Part shown: piece by piece, positions 9,245-18,783 of the stretch
Layout: each line of letters opens with the position of its first letter
Numbering within the stretch: the first letter of the stretch is position 1
From: Variovorax sp. N23
GTDB taxonomy: Bacteria; Pseudomonadota; Gammaproteobacteria; Burkholderiales; Burkholderiaceae_C
Direction: 5' to 3'
Length of the DNA: 64,000 nt
NCBI RefSeq assembly: GCF_025486315.1
Contig: NZ_JAOOPY010000010.1
Coordinates: forward strand, 124,001-188,000
Made by a program: the position numbers and the translations under genes
Notes under the pieces: model-generated
Database searches by the model: none
What the model was told of the DNA's origin: nothing
What the model saw: the letters and a program-made list of their open reading frames with translations, nothing else

Positions 9245-10771
9245 ATGAGCGCGTTGCCGCCCGCGTCGAGCCCGCTGTGGGCCCAGCTCTTCATGCTCGA
9301 CGACAACACCCGCCTGCCGCTGCAAGCGCGGCTGCGGCTCAAGGTGGTGCAGGTCATCCTCGACGGCCGGCTGGCCCCCGGTGCGGCGCTGCCGTCGTCG
9401 CGCGACCTCGCACAGGCGCTGGGCCTGAGCCGCAACACCGTGACCGCCGTGTACCAGCAGCTGGTGGACGAGGCCTACCTCGAAGCGCGCCCGCGCTCGG
9501 GCGTGTTCGTGCGCCAGGGCGCACGACCCGCCACCATCGGCGACCCCGCGCGCATCGTCGACCCCTTCAGCCGCGAAGGCGCCGCGAGCGGCACGCCGAC
9601 GCAATGGCACACGCGCGTGCTGCGCTCGCTGACCGACCAGCCCACCCTGTCGAAGCCCGACCGCTGGCGCGAGGTGCCCTACCCCTTCGTCTACGGCACG
9701 CACGACGCGCAGCTGTTTCCCACCGAAGACTTCCGCGAATGCTGCGTGCGCAGCCTCGCGCGCTCGCAGTTGCCCCACTGGACGCCCGACTTCGAGACCG
9801 ACGATGTGCCCGACCTCATCGAGCAGATCCGCACGCGCCTGCTGCCCAAGCGCGGCGTGTTCGCGCGGCCCGAAGAGATCTTGGTCACCGTCGGCGCGCA
9901 GCACGCCTGCTACCTCATCGCCGAGGCCCTGTTCGACCGCCACACGCGCGTCGGCTTCGAGGAGCCCGGCTACCCGCATGCGCGCAACACCTTCTCGCTG
10001 CGCACGTCGCAGATCATCGGCGTGCCGGTCGACGAGCAGGGGCTGGTGGTCGAATCGCTGCCCGCGCTCGACTACGTCTTCGTCACGCCGTCGCACCAGA
10101 GCCCGACCACGCACACGCTGAGCCTGGAGCGCCGCCAGTGGCTGCTGCGCAAGGCCGCGCTGCAGGACTTCGTCGTCATCGAAGACGACTACGAGGCCGA
10201 GAACCTCTACGCCGGCGAACCCACGCCCGCCCTCAAGAGCCTGGACAAGACCGGCCGCGTGATCTACATCGGCTCACTCAGCAAGAGCCTCTCGCCCGCC
10301 ATGCGGCTCGGCTTCATCGTGGCGCAGAAGGAACTGGTGAGCGAACTGCGCGTGCTGCGCCACGCCATGGTGCGGCACCCCAGCGCCTTCCTGCAGCATG
10401 CGTATGCGCTGTTCCTCTCGCTCGGCCACCACGACTCGCACGCGCGCCGCGTGAACCAGGTGCTGGCACAGCGCATGGACGCCGCCATGAAGGCGCTGGC
10501 CGAACACATCCCCGAATTCGAATGCACGCCCGCGCAGGGCGGCGCGTCGCTGTGGGTGAAGACGCCCGATTGGTTGGATGGCGGTGAGCTGGCCGTGCGG
10601 GCGCGTGAGCATGGCGTGCTCATCGAACCCGGCGACGTGTTCTTCGCCCAGCCGCCGCGGCCGTGTCCGTATTTCAGGTTGAGGCTGTCGTCGATCGATG
10701 TGGGACAAATCGAGGCGGGGGTTCGGGCGTTGCGGGAGGCGGTGCGGGGGATGGGGCGGGAGCGGGGATAG
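9245..10771 (+). CDS. MocR-family transcriptional regulator (GntR wHTH + aminotransferase)
   Basis: A 508-residue fusion of an N-terminal GntR winged helix (about 25-95; LPSSRDLAQALGLSRNTV) and a fold-type I aminotransferase domain. The PLP-binding lysine is in GSLSKSLSPAMRLG (Lys347 from this start); the upstream Asp of the PLP site lies in VVIEDDYEAE. MocR proteins such as PdxR, GabR and TauR sense an amine or PLP aldimine and usually regulate a divergent gene. Here the divergent unit is NTF2-like/FAD oxidase/two EamA permeases, about 205 bases away. I chose ATG 9245 over 9182 because the extra 21 residues are non-conserved in type. It is probably not PdxR, as no pdxS/T is near. Confidence 0.88.
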   Translation: MSALPPASSPLWAQLFMLDDNTRLPLQARLRLKVVQVILDGRLAPGAALPSSRDLAQALGLSRNTVTAVYQQLVDEAYLEARPRSGVFVRQGARPATIGDPARIVDPFSREGAASGTPTQWHTRVLRSLTDQPTLSKPDRWREVPYPFVYGTHDAQLFPTEDFRECCVRSLARSQLPHWTPDFETDDVPDLIEQIRTRLLPKRGVFARPEEILVTVGAQHACYLIAEALFDRHTRVGFEEPGYPHARNTFSLRTSQIIGVPVDEQGLVVESLPALDYVFVTPSHQSPTTHTLSLERRQWLLRKAALQDFVVIEDDYEAENLYAGEPTPALKSLDKTGRVIYIGSLSKSLSPAMRLGFIVAQKELVSELRVLRHAMVRHPSAFLQHAYALFLSLGHHDSHARRVNQVLAQRMDAAMKALAEHIPEFECTPAQGGASLWVKTPDWLDGGELAVRAREHGVLIEPGDVFFAQPPRPCPYFRLRLSSIDVGQIEAGVRALREAVRGMGRERG

Positions 10772-10867
10772 GCTGGGTCTGCATCAGGCGGCGGATTCAA
10801 CTGGTCGATGCCACTCGATCTACGGCGCGTGGTGTTTGCAAGGTCGGGGTCGATCGGCTTGGCAGCC

Positions 10868-12202
10868 TCAGAGTGAAAAATCGTCCACGAACGACGCGTC
10901 GTCGGGCACAGAAAGACGTCGCGATTTCAAGCAGAACGGCAATACCCAAAGCTGCAGATCACCGCCATCGGGGAACTTGAATACAGGTAGTGGCCGAGCG
11001 AACGAGTCGGTCTTCGGAAAAATCAATACCAGGTCGCCCCGGCCGTCGAGATAGCTTCGACCATAGGCCTGCAGTTGATAGAAATCTTCCTGCGATAGCC
11101 CGTATTTGTCCGTGCCGTTCGACTTGAGTCCGTCCAGGAGCTTCCACTTGGTATCCAGAACCAGTTTGTTCTTGCCGGTGTCGCGTACCAGAAGATCAGG
11201 TTTCATCCTGAACCAGTTCTGCTCGAGATGATGGACAAGATGATGATCGCTCGCTTGCGTTTTCAACTGGAGCGGCCGGGCCAGTTGCCTCGACAGATTC
11301 CTGGCGACGAAGGCTTCGAATACGGCTTCCATCGGAAACAGCAACGACGGCGCACGGTGCTTGCCCTTGCCTGTCAATGGCGACTGCTCTTCGAGGATGA
11401 TTCTGGACCAGGCCAACGCATCTGCGTAGTGCCCCATGCCTCGATCCAGACGCACGCGTTGAAAGTCGATCCTAGGTTGCGCGGAAAGCGGAATATCCGC
11501 AAACACGAACCCAAGTTCACGCGCAAACTGTTGGTTGACCTGCGATCTCGACAGCGCGAGTACGCGCCGCAACGCCGAATGCAATAGGCGGTTCTCCGGC
11601 CTGTCGATCGAAAACTCGTCGTGCTCGGTGAAGAACCGATCGGCGCGAAACAGGTTCTGTCGCAAATGCGACGCCACCACCAGCCTGCCCCTCAGGGCAA
11701 ACAGATTTGCCTGCCTGCTGGAATAGTTGCTCCGCAATCCGCGTTTGACGACCCGCTCAACAGAGCCGAGAAACTCCGCGATGAAGACCTCCCACAATGG
11801 CATGCGAGTTGCCGAAATCCTGGCGCTGTCCGTCTTGATGTGCCGGAATTCTCTCAGGCAGCCCAGCATCTCGATCAAGAGTTGGCGCGCTTCCACGGCA
11901 CCCCCATCAAGCATCTTGCCAACCTTGGGTAGCACCTCGATCTGGTAGCCGCCCGGCGCGTTGATCACGCCCACAAAGCTCTTGACCTGCACGACACGCT
12001 GGCCCCGGCGCTGCGCGAGTCGCAGCCAAGTCGACCCGCCTTCGTCGGCCGCTCGCCGGCATTCATCTTCCAGCCACCCATAGACGTTTGGCGGAATGCT
12101 ATGCAAGCCGTCGACGACGCTGACCTTGGTGTCCTCCGGGTTTTCAGCCGCCAGGGCGTCGAACTCGTAGATCGTGATGCCTTCCACCGATTTCTCCAGC
12201 AC
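10868..12202 (-). CDS. mcrC: McrC, nuclease subunit of a type IV restriction system
   Basis: A 444-residue McrC-like protein. The N-terminal region (1-250) is the DUF2357-like McrB-contacting part; the C-terminal part carries a PD-(D/E)xK nuclease core with KPDLLV followed by LVLDTKWK (Asp...Asp-x-Lys). It starts with GTG at 12202 directly after the mcrB stop (no gap), so the two are co-translated. McrBC cuts DNA with modified cytosines after GTP-driven translocation; McrC supplies the cleavage site. GC content is clearly lower than in the flanks, with many A/T third codon positions, as in other horizontally acquired defence genes. Confidence 0.88.
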   Translation of the reverse strand: MLEKSVEGITIYEFDALAAENPEDTKVSVVDGLHSIPPNVYGWLEDECRRAADEGGSTWLRLAQRRGQRVVQVKSFVGVINAPGGYQIEVLPKVGKMLDGGAVEARQLLIEMLGCLREFRHIKTDSARISATRMPLWEVFIAEFLGSVERVVKRGLRSNYSSRQANLFALRGRLVVASHLRQNLFRADRFFTEHDEFSIDRPENRLLHSALRRVLALSRSQVNQQFARELGFVFADIPLSAQPRIDFQRVRLDRGMGHYADALAWSRIILEEQSPLTGKGKHRAPSLLFPMEAVFEAFVARNLSRQLARPLQLKTQASDHHLVHHLEQNWFRMKPDLLVRDTGKNKLVLDTKWKLLDGLKSNGTDKYGLSQEDFYQLQAYGRSYLDGRGDLVLIFPKTDSFARPLPVFKFPDGGDLQLWVLPFCLKSRRLSVPDDASFVDDFSL

Positions 12203-14623
12203 TCAGGTCGGCATGGTTTGGTAAACGCCAATGTAGGCGTTCGGATTCGAGAACGCAGCTTCCTGTACGCCGTAGCGGCGCCTGATTGAGTAGCTTTCCA
12301 TTCCATGATTTCCGCCGAACAGACGTGCCAGGTCATCTTCGTGATCATCGCTCTCGGAAACGAATTGAGCTGCCTCTTGCTTCTGGTTATCTCCTAGCAC
12401 AAGCCGAATCTTCTGCCAGTCTTCGAAGAAATATTCTTCCAGCAACGGAAGGATTCGAATCCTGAATACCTGTTGCAACGCGACCAACCGTTCATCTCCG
12501 TCAGGGATTCTGGCAAGCGGTGTGAAGTAGGCATGACCAATGCAATGGTCGCGATCGAAAAGCATCTGGATGCGCTGGTTGATCGCGTCCAGCATCCGGG
12601 GCACGTGAATCGACTGGCCGCCGATGTTGACTCGCAAACCCGCCAGCGGCGCACCTGGCTCGTCGCGCGCATCCGGCATGACCGAAACGAACTCGAAACG
12701 TCGCCGCAATGCGGTATCGAGAAGTGCAAGTGATCGGTCTGCGGTGTTCATCGTGCCGATGATGTCGACATTGGCTGGGACTGAGAAGTGGTCCCCGGAA
12801 TAGGGGAGCGTCACATGCAGGGCGTTTTCGGCGCCGTCCCGCTTGTCCGGTTCGATCAACGTGATCAGTTCGCCGAAGATTTTGCTGATGTTGCCTCTGT
12901 TGATCTCGTCGATCACCATGGCGAACTGCTGTCCGGGAGCCGACCTTGCTCGGCGGCACAGGTCCTTGAAGACACCTGGGCGGATTTCATACTGGACGTC
13001 GCCGGTCTCCATCTCTCCTTCCAGTACGGGCCTCAAGCCCTCGACGAAATCTTCGTACCCGTAGGACTGGTGGAAGGTCACGAAGTGATAGCGCTGGATG
13101 CTTTGGCTAGCGGGTGGTCCGGCCTTGTAGTCGCTTGCGAGCTTCTTTAGGTCTGCGCCTGCCTGATCCCAGTCGCCAGTTAAAAACCAGGTCGAATCCT
13201 TGTTCTTGTCGAACACGGCAGGCGCCATGCGCTTGCTCATCTTCACGGTGCTCGACTCCAGAATGGAGTGGTATTGCAATGCTCCCCACAACGTATTGCG
13301 TGGCGTCTTGTTCGCACTCTTGGTGGCGGCGATCGCCTTCATGAATGGATGTGCAAGCATGGCATCGACTTCTGCGGTACCGCCCAGGTCGAACAGCGTT
13401 GCCGCGGCACCCTCCCACCATGTCAGTCTTGCGATGGATTGAGCAATGAACTGACCGCGCCATTCCTCCTCAGATAAGGAAGATGTGGCCTGCTCGTACT
13501 GGCGCTTCAGCAGTCTCGACAGTTCGTAGGTTTTGCCGGTGCCGGGTGGACCGTAGTAGATGCGGTTGACAGGATGCCTTGCCAAATCTTCATCGCTTGC
13601 TTCATCCTCAATGGACAGCTCGTCGGGCGGTTCGTCGTAAAGCTCGTCGCGTTCCTCGCCGGTTTCGACAGGGTCGTCACGCAGTTGATCGGGCCAAAGA
13701 CCCGGCCGCTCGGCCTCCAGCACCAGCCAGTCGTCAAGTGAGTCTCCTTCTTTCGACAAGCCGATTTCGATTTGCGCCACCAATGCAGGCGTCAGCGTTG
13801 CACGATTGAGCTTTGTCACTGGATCCAATGCGCGGGTCCAGGACAAGGTACGGTTCCGCGTGCCTCTGATCACGCCAAGTACGCCTGTGGCGCGCTCCCT
13901 GCCCGGATCTTTCCGCCCGAAGCGCACCTGAATGTCTTTACTCATGTGCCACCAATCCAGACCGGCATCGTGAACGGCACGTGCCAAGCGGCAGAAGAGC
14001 GCAGTGTCTTCCGGTGACCACGACGCACGGAAAGTCTGGAACGCGGGTTTGCTGTCGAAGTGTTTGAGCAAATCCTGATCGCTGATGGCCTTGCGAAGGT
14101 CGAGCTTGGAAACGACGTCCTCATAGCGAAGCTCGAAGCCTTGAATGGCTTTGACAGTCCATTCCATTAATTCTACGAACGACATGTTCAGTCCTTCGGG
14201 CACTGACAGAGTCGCCCTAAAAGGCGATTTCGGGTACTGCTGACTGAGATCGTCGTATCTTTTGCGCAGATCTGGATCACTTTTCGAGAGGTTATTGATG
14301 ACGTCGATCTTGACGGTGAAACCATCAACGTCTATTCCGACGGTATACGCCAACTCCCGCGGAGCATCGGCCGAAGGGTAGATTCTTCCCCAGTTATACG
14401 GGATGAATCTCTTCTGCCATTGATCGGTCGGTTTTCGGACTGTCTTGTTGCTGCCCATCGGAAAGAAGGACTGTTGAACCGCTTCGGCCCATCGCTTCGT
14501 TACGTCGAACGCTTCATAGAGTTTTTCGTAGACCGTCTTCTGCTCCGGAATGGACTTGTTGTAGGTCGTCCCTTTCCATTTATTAAGCAGATCGAAATGG
14601 CTACTCGTGAAATAGTCCGTCAT
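12203..14623 (-). CDS. mcrB: McrB, GTPase/motor subunit of a type IV restriction system
   Basis: An 806-residue AAA+ protein. Walker A GPPGTGKT is at 358-365, Walker B is in FAMVIDEINRGN, and the McrB signature MNTADRS follows about 70 residues later; RRRF is a plausible arginine finger. The N-terminal 340 residues differ from the short E. coli DNA-binding domain and probably set the DNA modification recognised; the stretch around 100-160 resembles the McrB-N type domain seen in many standalone McrB proteins. ATG 14623 was chosen because AAGGAG lies ten bases upstream; TTG 14632 would be too close. Together with McrC it forms a two-gene defence unit without associated methylase. Confidence 0.9.
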   Translation of the reverse strand: MTDYFTSSHFDLLNKWKGTTYNKSIPEQKTVYEKLYEAFDVTKRWAEAVQQSFFPMGSNKTVRKPTDQWQKRFIPYNWGRIYPSADAPRELAYTVGIDVDGFTVKIDVINNLSKSDPDLRKRYDDLSQQYPKSPFRATLSVPEGLNMSFVELMEWTVKAIQGFELRYEDVVSKLDLRKAISDQDLLKHFDSKPAFQTFRASWSPEDTALFCRLARAVHDAGLDWWHMSKDIQVRFGRKDPGRERATGVLGVIRGTRNRTLSWTRALDPVTKLNRATLTPALVAQIEIGLSKEGDSLDDWLVLEAERPGLWPDQLRDDPVETGEERDELYDEPPDELSIEDEASDEDLARHPVNRIYYGPPGTGKTYELSRLLKRQYEQATSSLSEEEWRGQFIAQSIARLTWWEGAAATLFDLGGTAEVDAMLAHPFMKAIAATKSANKTPRNTLWGALQYHSILESSTVKMSKRMAPAVFDKNKDSTWFLTGDWDQAGADLKKLASDYKAGPPASQSIQRYHFVTFHQSYGYEDFVEGLRPVLEGEMETGDVQYEIRPGVFKDLCRRARSAPGQQFAMVIDEINRGNISKIFGELITLIEPDKRDGAENALHVTLPYSGDHFSVPANVDIIGTMNTADRSLALLDTALRRRFEFVSVMPDARDEPGAPLAGLRVNIGGQSIHVPRMLDAINQRIQMLFDRDHCIGHAYFTPLARIPDGDERLVALQQVFRIRILPLLEEYFFEDWQKIRLVLGDNQKQEAAQFVSESDDHEDDLARLFGGNHGMESYSIRRRYGVQEAAFSNPNAYIGVYQTMPT

Positions 14624-14812
14624 CGCGCTCAAACTCCTTCGACATCAGTTTCATGTTTATTTTGGTCATGGTACGAGAAACTTCGCCGTTGCCTCGTGCG
14701 GTCGGCGCCATGCCTTTCGCCATCGCAAGAGTCGTCAACACGATTAGACCGCGTGCGTTCGCGTCGCCACACCAGACGGCCATCGCCTGATGGTCGGGGA
14801 GATACTGCCGCC

Positions 14813-15202
14813 ATGATCGACCACACGGGCATCCACGTCTCGGACCTGTCGCGCAGCAAGCGCTTCTACGAACCCGTACTCGCAACCCTGGGCCATGTGC
14901 CCCGGCGCGACCTGGGCGATGCCGTCGGCTATGGCAAGGCGGCGCCGGGGCCGTTCGATGATCCGGCCGGTGAGTTCTGGCTCACCGAAGGCACACCGCT
15001 CGTGCCCCGAAGCCACGTCGCTTTTCGCGCACGAAACAGGGAGAGCGTGGATGCGTTCTATCGCGCCGCACTGGCGGCCGGCGGCACGGACAACGGCGCG
15101 CCCGGCCTGCGTCTGGTCTACCACCCGCACTACTACGCCTGCTTCGTGCTGGACCCCGACGGCTACAACGTCGAGGCGGTCTGCCACGCGCCCCCGGGCT
15201 GA
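14813..15202 (+). CDS. VOC-family (glyoxalase-fold) protein
   Basis: A 129-residue single-domain VOC protein starting MIDHTGIHVSDLSRSKRFYE. The metal-ligand positions of the fold are His4 or His8 at the N-terminus and Glu in YNVEAVCH at the end (LDPDGYNVEAV), so metal binding is likely. Such small proteins act as dioxygenases, glyoxalases or thiol-resistance proteins; the sequence is closest in style to the general VOC proteins of proteobacteria with no settled function. It is divergent from mcrB across a 189-base spacer and convergent with terC. Confidence 0.8.
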   Translation: MIDHTGIHVSDLSRSKRFYEPVLATLGHVPRRDLGDAVGYGKAAPGPFDDPAGEFWLTEGTPLVPRSHVAFRARNRESVDAFYRAALAAGGTDNGAPGLRLVYHPHYYACFVLDPDGYNVEAVCHAPPG

Positions 15203-15221
15203 ATGCCCGCGTGGCGCGCGG

Positions 15222-16001
15222 TCAGGCCGACCGGCTCTTGGCGCGCCGCGACAGCATGTTGAGCACTTCGACCAGCGTGGAGAAGGCCATCGCGGCGTAG
15301 ATGTAGCCCTTGGGCACATGCACGCCGAAGCCGTCCGCGATCAGCACGGCGCCGATCATCAGCAGGAACCCGAGCGCGAGCATCACGACGGTCGGGTTGT
15401 GGTGGATGAAGTTGGCCAGCGGCTCGGCGGCGATCAGCATGACGGTGACGGCCGCGATCACGGCGATCACCATCACGGCCAGGTTGTCGGTCATGCCGAC
15501 GGCCGTGAGGATGGAGTCCACGGAAAACACCATGTCCAGCAGCACGATCTGGACCAGCACCGACGAGAACGCGATCGATGCGGCGGCGCCGGCACCGGCC
15601 GTTCCCGCCGTGGGCGGCGGATCGACGTGGTGGTGGATTTCCTTCGTGGCCTTCCAGATCAGGAAGAGGCCGCCGGCGATCAGGATCAGGTCCCGCCACG
15701 AGAACAGGGTTTCGAAGCTCGGCGCCCCGTTGGCGTCCAGCGTGCCATTCAGGCCGAGATCGAAGACCGGCGCCGTGAGCCCGACCAGCCACGCGATCAT
15801 CGACAGCAGGCCGAGCCGCATGATCAGCGCGAGCCCGATGCCGATGCGGCGTGCCCGCATGCGCTGGTGCGCCGGCAGCTTGTTCGACAGGATCGAGATG
15901 AAGATCAGGTTGTCGATGCCGAGGACGACTTCCATGATCACCAGGGCGACCAGCGCCGCCCAGGCGGTCGGGTCGGAGAACAGGGCTTGGAGGCTTTGCA
16001 C
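15222..16001 (-). CDS. TerC-family integral membrane protein (YkoY/Alx-like)
   Basis: About 259 residues with seven to eight transmembrane helices. The hallmark acidic helix motifs are [12 protein letters not shown] near the N-terminus and [17 protein letters not shown] in the middle, the residues thought to coordinate metal in TerC/Alx proteins. Family members export manganese or metallate secreted enzymes. A histidine-rich turn (IHHHVDPPP) sits in the central loop. The open frame extends to GTG 16046, but the family usually begins close to the first helix, so GTG 16001 (VQSLQALFS) is preferred; neither has a strong Shine-Dalgarno. Confidence 0.85.
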   Translation of the reverse strand: MQSLQALFSDPTAWAALVALVIMEVVLGIDNLIFISILSNKLPAHQRMRARRIGIGLALIMRLGLLSMIAWLVGLTAPVFDLGLNGTLDANGAPSFETLFSWRDLILIAGGLFLIWKATKEIHHHVDPPPTAGTAGAGAAASIAFSSVLVQIVLLDMVFSVDSILTAVGMTDNLAVMVIAVIAAVTVMLIAAEPLANFIHHNPTVVMLALGFLLMIGAVLIADGFGVHVPKGYIYAAMAFSTLVEVLNMLSRRAKSRSA

Positions 16002-16095
16002 GTTGTTCGGGCAGAGTGGAAATGGCCGGATGATGCCCGCTGCCACGGCCGCCTTTGGCGATGTCCGGTCTTCGACCAGGCCCTTCGGCGGCGGG

Positions 16096-16977
16096 CTACA
16101 TCCGCCCCTTCCACGGCACCACCCTGCGCTCGACCCATCGCATCAGCAGGTCGAACAGATAGGCCACCACGCCGATCACGATGATCCCCATGATCACGAT
16201 GTCGGTGCGCAGGAAGTTCGATGCGTTCAGCACCATCTGGCCCAGGCCGACGTTGGCGGCGACCATCTCGGCGGCGACCAGCGTGGTCCAGCCGAAGCCG
16301 ATGGCGATGCGCATGCCGATCAGGATGTCGGGCATGGCCGAGGGCAGGATGACGTGGCGGATCACCTGCAGGTAGCTCGCGCCCATCGAGTACGCGGCGT
16401 TGATCTGCTCCTGCGACGCGCTGCGCATGCCCGAGCGCGCGGCGAGCGCCAGCGGTGCGAAGCAGCTCAAAAAGATCAGCAGCACCTTGGGCACTTCGTC
16501 GATGCCGAACCAGATGATGATCAGCGGCAGGTAGGCCAGCGGCGGCAGCGGCCGGTAGAACTCCAGCGGCGGGTCGAAGATGCCGCGCACCGTGCGCGAC
16601 ATGCCCATCGCGATGCCGATGGGAATCGCCGTCACGCAGGCCAGCACGAAGGCCGAGAACACGCGCAGCATGCTCGCGAGGAAGTGCTGCCACAGCGGCT
16701 TGTCGTTGGCCTGGCCGGTGAGGTATTCGTAGAACTGCTGGAACACGGCCTGCGGTGTGGGCAGGAAGATCGGCTTGACCAGCCCGAGGTTGGTCACGCC
16801 GAACCACACGGCGATGAGCACGGCCACGGTCAGCACGCTGATGCCCGCGCTGTTGCCCTCACCGGGCACCTTGAAGCGCGTGGTCTTGGGGGTGGCGGTG
16901 GTGGCCGGTGTCACAGGTGCAGCGGGCGCCGATGCAGGCATGGCCGCGGCGGGTGCGTCGATGGCGATGTCAGGCAT
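16096..16977 (-). CDS. tauC: Taurine-type ABC transporter permease TauC
   Basis: A 293-residue inner-membrane permease starting [10 protein letters not shown] proline/alanine/threonine-rich cytoplasmic N-terminus (1-45) precedes about six helices. The EAA-type loop that contacts the ATPase reads [21 protein letters not shown]. The upstream 44 codons of the open frame are the shadow of tauB. Its start overlaps the tauB end by 8 bases. Together with TauA and TauB it forms an importer for taurine or related alkanesulfonates. Confidence 0.88.
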   Translation of the reverse strand: MPDIAIDAPAAAMPASAPAAPVTPATTATPKTTRFKVPGEGNSAGISVLTVAVLIAVWFGVTNLGLVKPIFLPTPQAVFQQFYEYLTGQANDKPLWQHFLASMLRVFSAFVLACVTAIPIGIAMGMSRTVRGIFDPPLEFYRPLPPLAYLPLIIIWFGIDEVPKVLLIFLSCFAPLALAARSGMRSASQEQINAAYSMGASYLQVIRHVILPSAMPDILIGMRIAIGFGWTTLVAAEMVAANVGLGQMVLNASNFLRTDIVIMGIIVIGVVAYLFDLLMRWVERRVVPWKGRM

Positions 16978-17758
16978 GGGCGGCCTCGCGCTGGTGAATG
17001 ATGGCGAGCACTTCCTCGCGCATGCGGATGAAGGCCGGCTCCGACTTGACCTTGCGCGCGTCGCCGTGCGCCAGGAACTGCCGCGAGAAGGGCACGTCGT
17101 CGTAGACATGCGAGATGCGGCCGGGGCTCGGGCTCATCACGATCAGCCGCGTGCCGAGGAACAGCGCCTCTTCGACCGAGTGCGTGATGAAGAAGACCAT
17201 CTTGTTCGACTGGTTCCACGCGTGCAGAAGAATCTCCTGCACCGTCTCGCGGGTGAAGGCGTCGAGCGCGCCCATGGGTTCGTCCATGAGCAGCACGGCC
17301 GGGTCGCTGGCGAGCGCACGGGCGATGCCCACGCGCTGCTGCATGCCGCCCGACAGCTCGTACACCGCGCGGTCGGCGTACTTCTCGAGGCCGACCAGCG
17401 CGAGCTTCTGTTCGGCGATGGCGTCGCGCGTGGGCTTGTCCATGCCGGCGAGCCGCAGGCCCAGCGCCACGTTGTCGCGCACGTTCAACCAAGGCATCAG
17501 CGCATGCTTCTGAAAGACCACGCCGCGGTCGGCGCCGGGGCCGGTCACGGGCTGGCCGTCGAGCAGCACCTGCCCGCTCGATGGCGGCAGGAAGCCCGCG
17601 ATGCAGTTGAGCAGCGTGCTCTTGCCGCAGCCCGATGCACCGAGCGCGACGACGAAGTCGCCGTCGTGCATCGTCAGGTTCACAGGCGCCAGCGCCTGCA
17701 GCGAGCCGCCCTTGACGGCGTAGTGGACCTCGAGGTCGCGGATGTCGAGCGTGGGCAT
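16970..17758 (-). CDS. tauB: Taurine-type ABC transporter ATP-binding protein TauB
   Basis: A 262-residue ATPase starting [11 protein letters not shown]. Walker A is [10 protein letters not shown] (about 40-49), the signature is LSGGMQQR and Walker [13 protein letters not shown]. The phrase [22 protein letters not shown] is characteristic of the sulfonate/nitrate/taurine (NitT/TauT) subgroup. It lies between tauA (29 bases upstream) and tauC, all minus strand. Confidence 0.9.
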   Translation of the reverse strand: MPTLDIRDLEVHYAVKGGSLQALAPVNLTMHDGDFVVALGASGCGKSTLLNCIAGFLPPSSGQVLLDGQPVTGPGADRGVVFQKHALMPWLNVRDNVALGLRLAGMDKPTRDAIAEQKLALVGLEKYADRAVYELSGGMQQRVGIARALASDPAVLLMDEPMGALDAFTRETVQEILLHAWNQSNKMVFFITHSVEEALFLGTRLIVMSPSPGRISHVYDDVPFSRQFLAHGDARKVKSEPAFIRMREEVLAIIHQREAAHA

Positions 17759-17787
17759 GGCGTGCCTTGATTGCGGGTGGATGCGGG

Positions 17788-18783
17788 CTACTTCGCCATC
17801 GCCTTCTGCACGTAGGCCGTGGTCACGAACGCGCTGTAGTCGGGCTTGACCTCCTGCACGCGGCCCTGTTCCTTCAGGAAGGCCGCGGTGTTGGCCATGG
17901 CCTTGGCCGCACCGCCGCCCAGCCAGGCCGGCGACACCTGCTCGGCCAGCGTGGGGAAGGTGTACAGCGCCATGGCCGGTCCGACGTCGGCCGGGTTGGC
18001 CTTGGTCCACTTGGCCATCGCCTTGGTCTGCGGCGAGTCGGCCGTCCAGCTTTTGCCCGAGGCCTTGTACTCGTCGTTGGCGCGGTTCAGCGCCTTCACG
18101 AAAGCGACCATGAAGGGCTCGTTGGCGGCGGCCCATTGCTTGTTGACGATGATGCCCTCGAAGGTCGGCGCGCCCTTCTTGCCGATGCTGCCCGACGTGG
18201 CGATCACCTTGCCGTTGGTCTTGATCTTCGAGAGCACCGGGTCCCAGATGAAGGTGGCGTCGATGTCGCCGCGCTCCCAGGCGGCGGCGATCTCGGGTGG
18301 CCGCATGTTCATCACGTTGACGTCGCGGCCGGCCACGCCGTCCATCTTCATCGCGGCCATCAACTGGTAGTGCGCGGTCGAGACGAAGGGCGTCGCCACC
18401 TTCTTGCCCTTCAAGTCCTTCAGGCTGGTGATGTTGCTGCCGTTGCGCGCCACCAGGGCCTCGGCGTCGGCGATGTCGGCCGAGATCCAGAACAGCTGGA
18501 TGTCCTGGCCCTGGCTGGCCGCGGCGGTCAGCGGGCTGGAGCCGGCTTCGCCCATCTGCACGTCGCCCGAGGCCATGGCGCGGATCACGTCGCCGCCGCC
18601 CGAGAACATGCGCCAGTTGATCTTGTAGCCCGTGGCCTTCTCGACCTCGCCCGATTCCATGACCAGGCGCAGCGGCACCAGCATGTCCTGGTGGGCAAAG
18701 GTCAGTTCCTTGGTTTGCGCCGCGGCCGCGCCGCTCAACAGGCAGGCCGCGAAGGCCATCGACAGATAGGGGATGAATTTCAT
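17788..18783 (-). CDS. tauA: Taurine-type ABC transporter substrate-binding protein TauA
   Basis: A 331-residue periplasmic protein with a signal peptide ending near LLSGAAAAQ (residue 23). Mature segments such as [14 protein letters not shown] and [20 protein letters not shown] match taurine-binding proteins, which recognise the sulfonate with a Ser/Thr-rich pocket. ATG 18783 has the Shine-Dalgarno CAGGAG. No taurine dioxygenase lies in the same operon, although two TauD/TfdA genes occur 3 and 11 kb away on the other strand. Confidence 0.88.
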   Translation of the reverse strand: MKFIPYLSMAFAACLLSGAAAAQTKELTFAHQDMLVPLRLVMESGEVEKATGYKINWRMFSGGGDVIRAMASGDVQMGEAGSSPLTAAASQGQDIQLFWISADIADAEALVARNGSNITSLKDLKGKKVATPFVSTAHYQLMAAMKMDGVAGRDVNVMNMRPPEIAAAWERGDIDATFIWDPVLSKIKTNGKVIATSGSIGKKGAPTFEGIIVNKQWAAANEPFMVAFVKALNRANDEYKASGKSWTADSPQTKAMAKWTKANPADVGPAMALYTFPTLAEQVSPAWLGGGAAKAMANTAAFLKEQGRVQEVKPDYSAFVTTAYVQKAMAK

